From assembly GCA_016217865.1 (NCBI GenBank), contig JACRFO010000017.1:1-7101 (forward strand): a stretch of DNA of 7,101 bases. Direction: 5' to 3'. The DNA is from Candidatus Kerfeldbacteria bacterium. GTDB taxonomy: Bacteria > Patescibacteriota > Patescibacteriia > SBBC01 > CAIJZX01. Position numbers and translations under genes: made by a program. The notes under the pieces were generated by a model. That model did not search any database and was not told the origin of the DNA. It saw nothing but the letters and a program-made list of their open reading frames with translations. The stretch's first letter is position 1. Each line of letters starts with the position of its first letter. This document shows positions 1-4,977 of this stretch, piece by piece.

Positions 1-809
1 AAGAGGTCAAACAAGTCTACTGGGACTCTTGGAAGCTGATGCTCAAAGCGGTCGCGCTCTACCGCGACGGATCAAAACTGTCGCAACCGCTCAATAGCAC
101 GAATGAGGAAGACGAGATCGCCCTCCTCGGCGGCGATGCCGAGGACAGCAATCCAGTAGTCACGCCGCAAATGATCCAAGATGTCGCTGCGGTCCGCGCC
201 GTGAAACAGAAGATGCCGCCGAAGCGCGTTGGTTGGACCCAGGAAGCGGTTGTTGGCGGGCACAAAGTCTTCGTCCGGACCGGTGAATACAACGATGGCC
301 GGCTCGGCGAAGTCTTCATTGACATGTACAAGGACGGTGCGGCCTACAAGTCGTTGATCAACTGCTTCGCCATTCTTGTTTCGAAGAGCTTGCAGTATGG
401 GATGCCACTCGAAGAACTGGTCGATACCTTCACCTTTACTCGCTTCGAACCAGCCGGCCCGGTTCAAGGCCACCCGAATATCAAGATGGCCACAAGCATC
501 CTCGACTTCATCTTCCGATTACTTGGGTACGAGTACCTCAATCGCGACGACCTTGTCCAAGTCAATCCGGACCATCCAAACCATCCGGTTCAGGCGCAAC
601 TCCCAGGAACCGCTGAAGTGGAGAAACCGGCGCTCAAACAAGAAGTGAAACAGGTCACGATGAGTGCCAGCGAACCGGACACTCGGATAACCGCCAAGGC
701 CCAAGGATTCACTGGCGATACCTGCACGAACTGTGGCTCGATGAAGATGAAGCGGAATGGCTCGTGCCTGCTCTGCATCGAGTGCGGCAACACCACTGGC
801 TGTAGCTAA
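1..809 (+). CDS. nrdJ: Vitamin B12-dependent (class II) ribonucleotide reductase, C-terminal part
   Basis: The frame is open from the left edge (first full codon at 3), so the gene starts outside the window; about 268 C-terminal residues are present. Class II reductases use adenosylcobalamin to make deoxynucleotides in the cytoplasm, independently of oxygen. The fragment opens with YWDSWKLMLKAVALYRDGSKL, the conserved end of the catalytic barrel (the PLNS motif follows). Next is a TSCPD-type domain containing GRLGEVFIDMYKDG, SLQYGMPLEELVDTF and TRFEP (about nt 255-545). A variable linker follows, then a zinc-ribbon-like tail with C-x2-C (codons from 723), a C-x2-C-x2-C cluster and a terminal GCS. 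This is the Cys-rich tail of NrdJ, thought to bind metal and/or re-reduce the active site. The gene ends at TAA just before a strong hairpin. A cobalamin adenosyltransferase lies two genes downstream, which fits the cofactor requirement. The call rests on recognised family motifs; the catalytic cysteines are outside the window. Confidence 0.95.
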   Translation, partial: EVKQVYWDSWKLMLKAVALYRDGSKLSQPLNSTNEEDEIALLGGDAEDSNPVVTPQMIQDVAAVRAVKQKMPPKRVGWTQEAVVGGHKVFVRTGEYNDGRLGEVFIDMYKDGAAYKSLINCFAILVSKSLQYGMPLEELVDTFTFTRFEPAGPVQGHPNIKMATSILDFIFRLLGYEYLNRDDLVQVNPDHPNHPVQAQLPGTAEVEKPALKQEVKQVTMSASEPDTRITAKAQGFTGDTCTNCGSMKMKRNGSCLLCIECGNTTGCS

Positions 810-831
810 TAACGACGACACCAAAACACAA

Positions 832-868
832 GGTGCCGACCGGCCGTTGAAAACGGCCAGTCGGCACC
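832..868 (+). terminator. GC-rich hairpin after nrdJ, probable terminator or 3' end stabiliser
   Basis: The arms GGTGCCGAC (832-840) and GTCGGCACC (860-868) pair perfectly. An inner stem, GGCCGTT (842-848) with AACGGCC (852-858), closes a GAA loop, and one C/A mismatch separates the two stems. It begins 22 nt after the nrdJ stop. No T-run follows on the + strand (next bases are GCTCGGTC), so it is not a textbook intrinsic terminator. On the opposite strand the hairpin would be followed by a T-rich stretch, but no minus-strand gene is seen to end there. Termination is an inference; the hairpin is directly visible. Confidence 0.6.
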
Positions 869-912
869 GCTCGGTCATCCATCAATCTCCGTAATCGCCA
901 ATACCCGCTGTC

Positions 913-1281
913 ATGACTACCCCAGAGCGATTTGAACAAGAGCCACGATTTGATGATCCCGAGTGGTACATCAGCGAGTTACGCACCTTGAGTGCGCGCT
1001 GGAGTGAGGTCGACGTGAAACGGCCATTGGAGAGTATCGACCTGAGCCGCGAGGATACGCCGGTTGATTTGCCAGCGCCGAATGAACAGGAATTGCGCTT
1101 GCGCGAACGAATAATTGCTCAACGCCTGCAGACAGCGGTCGAGCAGGGGATGTTCAACGACGAACAGAAGCAGCGATTGATTGCGGCGTTAGCTGAGGCG
1201 GTGCACTTGGTCGATGAAGAGCCGGTCCAAGACAGACTGGTGATGCTGAAGAATCTGCTCGAAACTGGCCGAACGGACTAA
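913..1281 (+). CDS. Hypothetical protein, 122 aa, between nrdJ and the cobalamin adenosyltransferase
   Basis: I do not recognise this protein. The ATG at 913 is the only sensible start: an in-frame stop (TAA at 892) lies shortly upstream and no alternative start lies between. No Shine-Dalgarno is visible. The product is soluble, without a signal peptide or membrane segment, acidic and predicted mostly helical. The N-terminal part (about residues 1-55) is rich in Pro, Asp, Glu and Arg. The C-terminal part (about 58-118) is heptad-like, with stretches such as LRLRERIIAQRLQTAVEQG and RLIAALAEAVHL. It ends 2 nt before the adenosyltransferase start, so the two are almost certainly co-transcribed. 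That placement suggests, but does not show, a role linked to nucleotide reduction or corrinoid handling. There are no cysteines and only one His, so a metal or corrinoid-ligating role has little support. Confidence 0.75.
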   Translation: MTTPERFEQEPRFDDPEWYISELRTLSARWSEVDVKRPLESIDLSREDTPVDLPAPNEQELRLRERIIAQRLQTAVEQGMFNDEQKQRLIAALAEAVHLVDEEPVQDRLVMLKNLLETGRTD

Positions 1282-1283
1282 CC

Positions 1284-1859
1284 ATGCCACCCCGCGTCCC
1301 AAAAACATTTCGCACCGCTGATCACGGTCTGGTCCACGCCTACATCGGTAACGGCAAAGGGAAAACCACAGCGGCTGTTGGTGTCGGTGTCCGCGCGGCT
1401 GGATATGGTTGGCGGGTGTTATTCCTCCAGTTCATGAAGGAAGCAAAGTGGCCAAGCGGTGAACGCGACTCGCTCCGCCGCCTCGGCGTCGAGGTGCAGG
1501 TGATGGGGGAGGGCTGGTACAAAATTCTCAATGATCGGAAGGCCGCCGAGCAACACGCCGGCGCGGCGCTGCATGCCCTTGATGTGGCCCGGGAAAAAAT
1601 GCACTCGGGTGCATATCAACTGATCATCCTGGATGAACTGGGGTCGGCCGTCGAAGAAGGGTTACTCGAACGTAAACCAGTCGAGCAACTGTTCAAAGAC
1701 CACGCCAAGAAATCTCCCGCACGACTGACCCACGTGATCTGGACAGGACACAAACGGATTGCCTGGATGCTGAAGTACGCTGACCTCGTGACGGAGATGA
1801 AGATGGTAAAACACCCGTACTACCGGGGGATTATTGCAACGAAAGGACTCGACTACTAA
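1284..1859 (+). CDS. cobO: Cob(I)alamin adenosyltransferase, CobA/CobO/BtuR family
   Basis: The enzyme transfers the adenosyl group of ATP to the cobalt of reduced corrinoid, making adenosylcobalamin in the cytoplasm. The 191-aa length is normal for the family. The P-loop GNGKGKTT spans residues 22-29, preceded by LVHAYI as in CobA. Next come VLFLQFMK (about 45-52), a Walker-B-like LIILDEL (113-119), and the C-terminal signature VIWTGHKR...ADLVTEMKMVKHPYYRGIIATKGLDY (151-191). The family usually has TGR where this protein has TGH (residues 154-156), a modest deviation. The ATG starts 2 nt after the 122-aa gene and has no obvious Shine-Dalgarno; reinitiation is likely. The stop overlaps the next start (TAATG). 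With nrdJ upstream and a cobalamin-riboswitch uptake cluster downstream, the job is to activate salvaged B12 for ribonucleotide reduction. Confusion with the unrelated PduO/EutT types is unlikely because the CobA-type P-loop sits at the N terminus. Confidence 0.95.
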   Translation: MPPRVPKTFRTADHGLVHAYIGNGKGKTTAAVGVGVRAAGYGWRVLFLQFMKEAKWPSGERDSLRRLGVEVQVMGEGWYKILNDRKAAEQHAGAALHALDVAREKMHSGAYQLIILDELGSAVEEGLLERKPVEQLFKDHAKKSPARLTHVIWTGHKRIAWMLKYADLVTEMKMVKHPYYRGIIATKGLDY

Positions 1860-2353
1860 TGACTTTGAACATCACCGCCTCCCATCGACACCTGCTCCGC
1901 ATTGGCGGACTCTTCTGCCTCGCGGCCTGGGGGCTTATCCTGCTGGGCTTTTGGCTGATCACAGACCAACGCTTCGCGCCGCTGTGGGCGAGCTCGGCCG
2001 GCGCAATCCTAGCGTACTTCGGAACGGTACTCATGCCGCTCATCTACCTCACGCCGCCGATGACGGCCCTCCTACTCGTTTCACGCTGGGTTGACCGGTG
2101 GACGTGGACGAACGTGCTTTGGCGGCTACCGATCGCTGCGGTGGGCATGTCGCTGGCATGGATGATCTCGACTCTTGGGGCATCGTCCCTCAACTGGGGG
2201 ATCTTCGTGGGATATGTACAACAGTTGCTGGCTGAGCCGGCCAGCTACATCATCGCTTTCGGCTGGGCCATCTTCGGATTTTTTATGGACTGGTTCTTCT
2301 TCACGCGACATTTCACACCGTCGAAGCTTCCAAACACTCTGAATCCTAGTTGA
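1859..2353 (+). CDS. Four-helix integral membrane protein coupled to the adenosyltransferase gene
   Basis: The start overlaps the adenosyltransferase stop as TAATG (base 1859 shared), and AAAGGA at 1842-1847 is a plausible Shine-Dalgarno. The 164-aa product has about four hydrophobic segments: residues 12-34, 45-74 (perhaps with a break at the YLTPP motif), 88-107 and 128-148. It has a short basic N terminus and a polar C-terminal tail. It is rich in Trp (about ten, including RWTW and NVLWRLP). No lipobox, cysteine-rich site or ATPase motif is present. I do not recognise a family with confidence. Tight coupling to the adenosyltransferase and the riboswitch immediately downstream make a part in corrinoid transport or trafficking possible, but this is inference from position. 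It could equally be an unrelated membrane protein. It ends in TGA, which shows that TGA is a stop codon here. Confidence 0.8.
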   Translation: MTLNITASHRHLLRIGGLFCLAAWGLILLGFWLITDQRFAPLWASSAGAILAYFGTVLMPLIYLTPPMTALLLVSRWVDRWTWTNVLWRLPIAAVGMSLAWMISTLGASSLNWGIFVGYVQQLLAEPASYIIAFGWAIFGFFMDWFFFTRHFTPSKLPNTLNPS

Positions 2354-2378
2354 CGGCCTAACGCTCCTTCGATAGACT
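2350..2378 (+). promoter_or_regulatory. Candidate sigma70-type promoter before the cobalamin riboswitch
   Basis: TTGACG (2350-2355) and TAGACT (2373-2378) match the -35 and -10 consensus at 5/6 and 4/6 positions with a 17-bp spacer. Transcription would begin near 2385, just at the conserved riboswitch core. This conflicts with the proposed P1 pairing, whose 5' arm (2374-2379) would then not be transcribed. Either P1 is absent or different, or the promoter lies further upstream within the preceding gene. Confidence 0.3.
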
Positions 2379-2541
2379 GATCTTGGTAAGCCGGTGAAAT
2401 TCCGGCGTGGTCCCGCCACCGTATAACCGGACACCCTTCTGCTTGCGTCGACGAGCAGATAAAGACAAGACCTTCGTGGAAAGGCAGTATTCCAATGGAT
2501 TGGAAGACCTGCAGTTTCATGACGGCGGGAGCTTATTCGTC
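2374..2541 (+). promoter_or_regulatory. Cobalamin riboswitch with expression platform
   Basis: The region carries the hallmark cobalamin aptamer blocks in order. GCCGGTGAAATTCCGGC (2390-2406) forms the conserved hairpin. GGTCCCGCCACCGT (2409-2422) followed by ATAACCGG (2423-2430) is the invariant core. A variable hairpin follows (TCTGCT 2438-2443 with AGCAGA 2454-2459), then another (TTCCA 2490-2494 with TGGAA 2501-2505). The B12 box appears as GGAAGACCTGC (2502-2512). A possible P1 closes as AGACTG (2374-2379) with CAGTTT (2512-2517, one G-U). Downstream, GGCGGGA (2524-2530) is the exact complement of TCCCGCC (2411-2417). It lies in the loop of a small GACG/CGTC stem (2521-2524 with 2538-2541), matching the L5-L13 kissing loop known from this riboswitch class. 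No T-run terminator follows, so translational control of the downstream DUF4430 gene is more likely. High cobalamin would be expected to switch the uptake genes off. Confidence 0.92.
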
Positions 2542-2555
2542 TATCTATCTTCCAT

Positions 2556-2921
2556 ATGCGCTACTCCAAAGCCCTCCTGCCCGTCGCCTTGAGCCTCCTC
2601 TTGCTCGGCGCCGGTTGCAGTTTAACCCAGACCGTCAACGTTTCGACGCGAACGGCTAACACGAATACGGTCGCGAATACGAATGCCAGTACGTCAGTCC
2701 GCTACCCTGGCCAAGACGGCAAAAATGCTCTAGAATTGCTCCAGTCCAACCACACCGTTGACGTCTCTGCCCAGGGGTTCGTCAACGCCATCGACGACCG
2801 CCAGCCGGCCGATCGACAGTTCTGGGCTTACTACGTCAATGGGAAACAAGCCGATGTCGGTGCCAAAGAATACCAAACGAAAAACGGCGACCAGATCGAG
2901 TGGAAACTCGAGTCGTACTAA
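2556..2921 (+). CDS. DUF4430 (transcobalamin-like C-terminal domain) lipoprotein
   Basis: This 121-aa protein is the first gene after the cobalamin riboswitch. It has a basic N terminus, a hydrophobic core and the lipobox LGAGC with Cys21, so it should be a lipid-anchored surface protein. An Asn/Thr-rich linker (about 23-48) is followed by a compact domain (about 49-121). The motif FWAYYVNGKQADVGAKEY (from 89) and NGDQIEWKLESY at the end fit DUF4430, the domain related to the C-terminal beta-domain of animal transcobalamin and intrinsic factor. In bacteria this domain often occurs near cobalamin transport genes. Likely role: capturing corrinoid outside the membrane and presenting it to the DUF6580 carrier two genes down. 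No good Shine-Dalgarno precedes the ATG; the nearest, GGGAG at 2527-2531, is 24 nt away and buried in the riboswitch kissing-loop hairpin. The lipoprotein and domain calls are firm; cobalamin binding is inferred from family and riboswitch. Confidence 0.9.
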   Translation: MRYSKALLPVALSLLLLGAGCSLTQTVNVSTRTANTNTVANTNASTSVRYPGQDGKNALELLQSNHTVDVSAQGFVNAIDDRQPADRQFWAYYVNGKQADVGAKEYQTKNGDQIEWKLESY

Positions 2922-2943
2922 GGTCCGTCGCCAATCGTCGCGG

Positions 2944-3513
2944 GTGACCCGCGCGTCAACGGCCCGCCGGCTACCAGCTGTTGGTGTACCGCCGACGGCG
3001 ATCCGCGCTGCGGCCGTGCACCAACCGGTGAGTGTGCGAACAGCCCTCCCGCAAACCGCGGCTTTGGTGGGGCCGAAACCGACGATCAATCGTCGGACGT
3101 GGCGAGACGTAAGCCTATCGTTACTGTTAGCGGCCGGACTCTCGACGGCCTTCCTCGGACCGTGGCAGGTGAGCCATTCGGGGAGCGGCCGCATTCTCGG
3201 CAACACGATTACCACACCGCTGGCAGTCGAGGTGGTCATGGCCCAAGGTTCAGTTCACAATCGTCTGACGGTAACAGTGGAAACAGGTACGTTAACCGAA
3301 GCCTTGGCGAAAGCCGCTGCCGCTTGGGACGGACCATTCACTTACACCAGCCGTAGCCAGAGCATCTACCTTCAACAATTTCTCACCCTGCCGAACGACC
3401 AGACTGGTCAATGGCAGATCGCCGTCAACGGACAGCCAGTCAGTGATCTCACCTCGCGCCCCCTCCTGCAAGGAGACGCAATCAGTCTGACGAGGATAAC
3501 TACGACGTTATGA
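2944..3513 (+). CDS. Membrane-anchored protein with a second DUF4430-like domain
   Basis: From the GTG at 2944 the product is 189 aa. It has a basic, Pro/Ala-rich cytoplasmic N terminus (1-54), one membrane segment (about 55-72, DVSLSLLLAAGLSTAFLG) and an extracytoplasmic region. The last part contains W157-x4-N162-G163 ... G177-D178, the same spacing skeleton as W90-x4-N95-G96 ... G111-D112 in the preceding lipoprotein. It is therefore probably a diverged DUF4430-like domain. The start is uncertain. The frame is open upstream to 2758, and an ATG at 2854 would add a very basic 30-residue tail but overlap the previous gene by 68 nt. GTGs at 3016, 3028 and 3034 are also possible. The end overlaps the next gene as ATGA (3510-3513), indicating translational coupling. 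Likely role: a second corrinoid-binding or docking subunit for the DUF6580 protein. The gene is very likely real; the function is inferred. Confidence 0.8.
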   Translation: MTRASTARRLPAVGVPPTAIRAAAVHQPVSVRTALPQTAALVGPKPTINRRTWRDVSLSLLLAAGLSTAFLGPWQVSHSGSGRILGNTITTPLAVEVVMAQGSVHNRLTVTVETGTLTEALAKAAAAWDGPFTYTSRSQSIYLQQFLTLPNDQTGQWQIAVNGQPVSDLTSRPLLQGDAISLTRITTTL

Positions 3514-4082
3514 ATCATCGCGCCTTCACTGTTTCACCCATCGCCTGGGCCATTGGCCTCGTCGTCATCGGTATTGGGTTGCGTATTGCCCGACACTTCG
3601 GCGTGATTGATCTACCGCCCAACGTTTCGCCGGTCAGCGCCCTGGCGATGTTCAGCGGGACAGTGCTCCCGCGCCGTTACGCATTCGTCGTACCGCTCGG
3701 GTTGATGTTGGCGAGCGATATCGTCATTGGTTTCTATGAGCTACCAGTCATGATGGCCGTCTATGGCTGTTTTGCGTTGAGTAACCTGATTGGATTTTGG
3801 CTCCGCCACCGGCGTAACATACGGCGGACCATCGCAGCGGCATTGGCGGGTTCGACAGTTTTCTTCCTGATCACGAACGCGGCCGTTTGGATCTTCCAGG
3901 CCATGTACCCGCACACCCTGGCTGGCCTGGGTCAAGCCTATGGTGCTGGATTGCCGTTCTTCCGCAACACCGTCGCGGGGGACCTCAGCTACACGGCCGT
4001 CTTCTTTGGCCTCTATCACCTGATCGTGGTATACTCGAAGCAGCGGATTCCGCTGGTTTCCAAGTCCACGATAGATGGCTGA
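3510..4082 (+). CDS. DUF6580-family membrane protein, putative ECF-type S component for cobalamin
   Basis: The 190-aa integral membrane protein has about five to six hydrophobic segments (roughly 12-30, 41-53, 57-75, 78-98, 108-131 and 155-176). DUF6580-like landmarks appear in order: LPPNVSPVSALAMFSG (35-50), a basic step, LMLASDIVIGFY (65-76), VYGCFALSNLIGFWLRHRR (84-102), LAGSTVFFLITNAAVWIF (112-129), YPHTLAGL and LPFFRNTVAGDLSY (148-161). This family resembles the substrate-binding S components of energy-coupling factor transporters. The start overlaps the previous stop (ATGA); GAGG at 3492-3495 is a distant Shine-Dalgarno. It lies in a riboswitch-led cluster behind two DUF4430-type proteins, so cobalamin or a precursor is the best substrate guess. 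No ECF ATPase or T component is in the window; it may share one encoded elsewhere or act alone, as proposed for BtuM. The only cysteine is Cys87 in a membrane segment. It ends in TGA. Confidence 0.88.
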   Translation: MNHRAFTVSPIAWAIGLVVIGIGLRIARHFGVIDLPPNVSPVSALAMFSGTVLPRRYAFVVPLGLMLASDIVIGFYELPVMMAVYGCFALSNLIGFWLRHRRNIRRTIAAALAGSTVFFLITNAAVWIFQAMYPHTLAGLGQAYGAGLPFFRNTVAGDLSYTAVFFGLYHLIVVYSKQRIPLVSKSTIDG

Positions 4083-4977
4083 CATCCAACGTTATCGACC
4101 CCGACGATCTTCGACTCCGGGCGGCGCCTGGCGCCGGTGGCTTGGCGTCCTGATTGGGCTCGGTGTCCTGTTTTGGATCGGAAGCTTAGTTTTCGGTGGC
4201 AAACCGTCATCGTCCCAGAACGATAATCAGTTAACGAATGACTCCGACATCAGCCTAACGACGGACAACCGCAACACCAACACGGTCACGTCGAACGCGA
4301 ATACGGCGACTACGGCGAATACGAATACGGCCGCCCAAGCCGCCCCGGGCACTTGGGAAAATTTTTCTTTGACCTCGTGCCCGAAGGCTATTTCCGAGTA
4401 TGGAACAAAAAAAGAAGTCGCCCTGACGTTCGACATCGCGGCCGCGAACGATCAAGCCAAGGAAGTTCTCCGGCTCTTGCAGGAACACCGCACTCCGGCT
4501 GATTTCTTCGTGACCGGGGCGATGGTCGCCAAAGACACCAACTTCATCAAGTCGATTTCCGACGCTGGTTTCGCTGTCTACAACCATGGTCAAGAGAACA
4601 AGGATTTAACAGTCATGACGAACACCGACATCGCCGCGCAGATTTCTAAAGGCGAAGCCGCGATCATGGCGGTGACCGGCATCACACCGAAACCGATGTT
4701 CCGTCCAGCGTTCGGCAATAGCAATACCCAAACGGTCAAACTTGCGCGCCAGGCTGGCTACTGCACTGTCCTCTGGACCGTTGATGCGTTTGATTGGAAG
4801 AGTGATGTCACGGCCGAACAAGCGAAACAACGCGTCCTCGATAAACTCCGTCCCGGGGCAATTATTCTCCTTCACGCCGGCTATGACATCACGCCAACCT
4901 TCCTCAACGACTTGGTCAGCGCGATCAGCGGCCAGGGGTACACCCTTGTCTCATTAGCTCAACTCATGAACGGATAA
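4075..4977 (+). CDS. Membrane-anchored polysaccharide deacetylase-like protein (CE4 fold) with altered metal site
   Basis: The start overlaps the DUF6580 gene by 8 nt. The 300-aa product has a basic N terminus, a membrane anchor (about 22-41), an Asn/Thr-rich linker (about 45-90) and a NodB/CE4 domain (about 114-298). Landmarks are VALTFD (115-120), FFVTGAMVAKD (144-154), YNHGQENKDL (169-178), FRPAFGN (209-215), YCTVLWTVDAFDWKSD (229-244) and GAIILLHAG (261-269). CE4 enzymes remove acetyl groups from cell-wall or surface glycans using an Asp-His-His metal site. Here the first Asp is kept (D120) but the second is Ile121. The first His of H-x3-H is kept (H171) but the second is Asn175. R210, D237 and H267 remain. 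Activity may be altered or lost. The domain faces outward. Its tight overlap with the B12 cluster suggests co-transcription rather than shared function. Confidence 0.88.
   Translation: MADIQRYRPRRSSTPGGAWRRWLGVLIGLGVLFWIGSLVFGGKPSSSQNDNQLTNDSDISLTTDNRNTNTVTSNANTATTANTNTAAQAAPGTWENFSLTSCPKAISEYGTKKEVALTFDIAAANDQAKEVLRLLQEHRTPADFFVTGAMVAKDTNFIKSISDAGFAVYNHGQENKDLTVMTNTDIAAQISKGEAAIMAVTGITPKPMFRPAFGNSNTQTVKLARQAGYCTVLWTVDAFDWKSDVTAEQAKQRVLDKLRPGAIILLHAGYDITPTFLNDLVSAISGQGYTLVSLAQLMNG

Noticed and set aside
1834..2094. 86-aa + strand open frame overlapping the cobO end and the membrane protein
   Set aside because: It is out of frame with both well-supported genes, has no recognisable motif, and has shadow-like composition rich in Arg, Pro and His.
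2519..2555. Earlier ATG before the DUF4430 lipoprotein
   Set aside because: It is in a different frame from the lipoprotein and falls in the riboswitch expression platform. The frame gives no signal peptide or domain.
2758..2853. TTG start at 2758 for the second DUF4430-type protein
   Set aside because: It would overlap the first gene by 164 nt, and the residues encoded there look like an out-of-frame reading of the conserved DUF4430 domain.
2730..3239. 169-aa minus-strand open frame opposite the DUF4430 genes
   Set aside because: It is antisense to two genes with recognisable domains. It has no start signal and an Arg/Val-rich composition typical of a shadow frame in GC-rich DNA.
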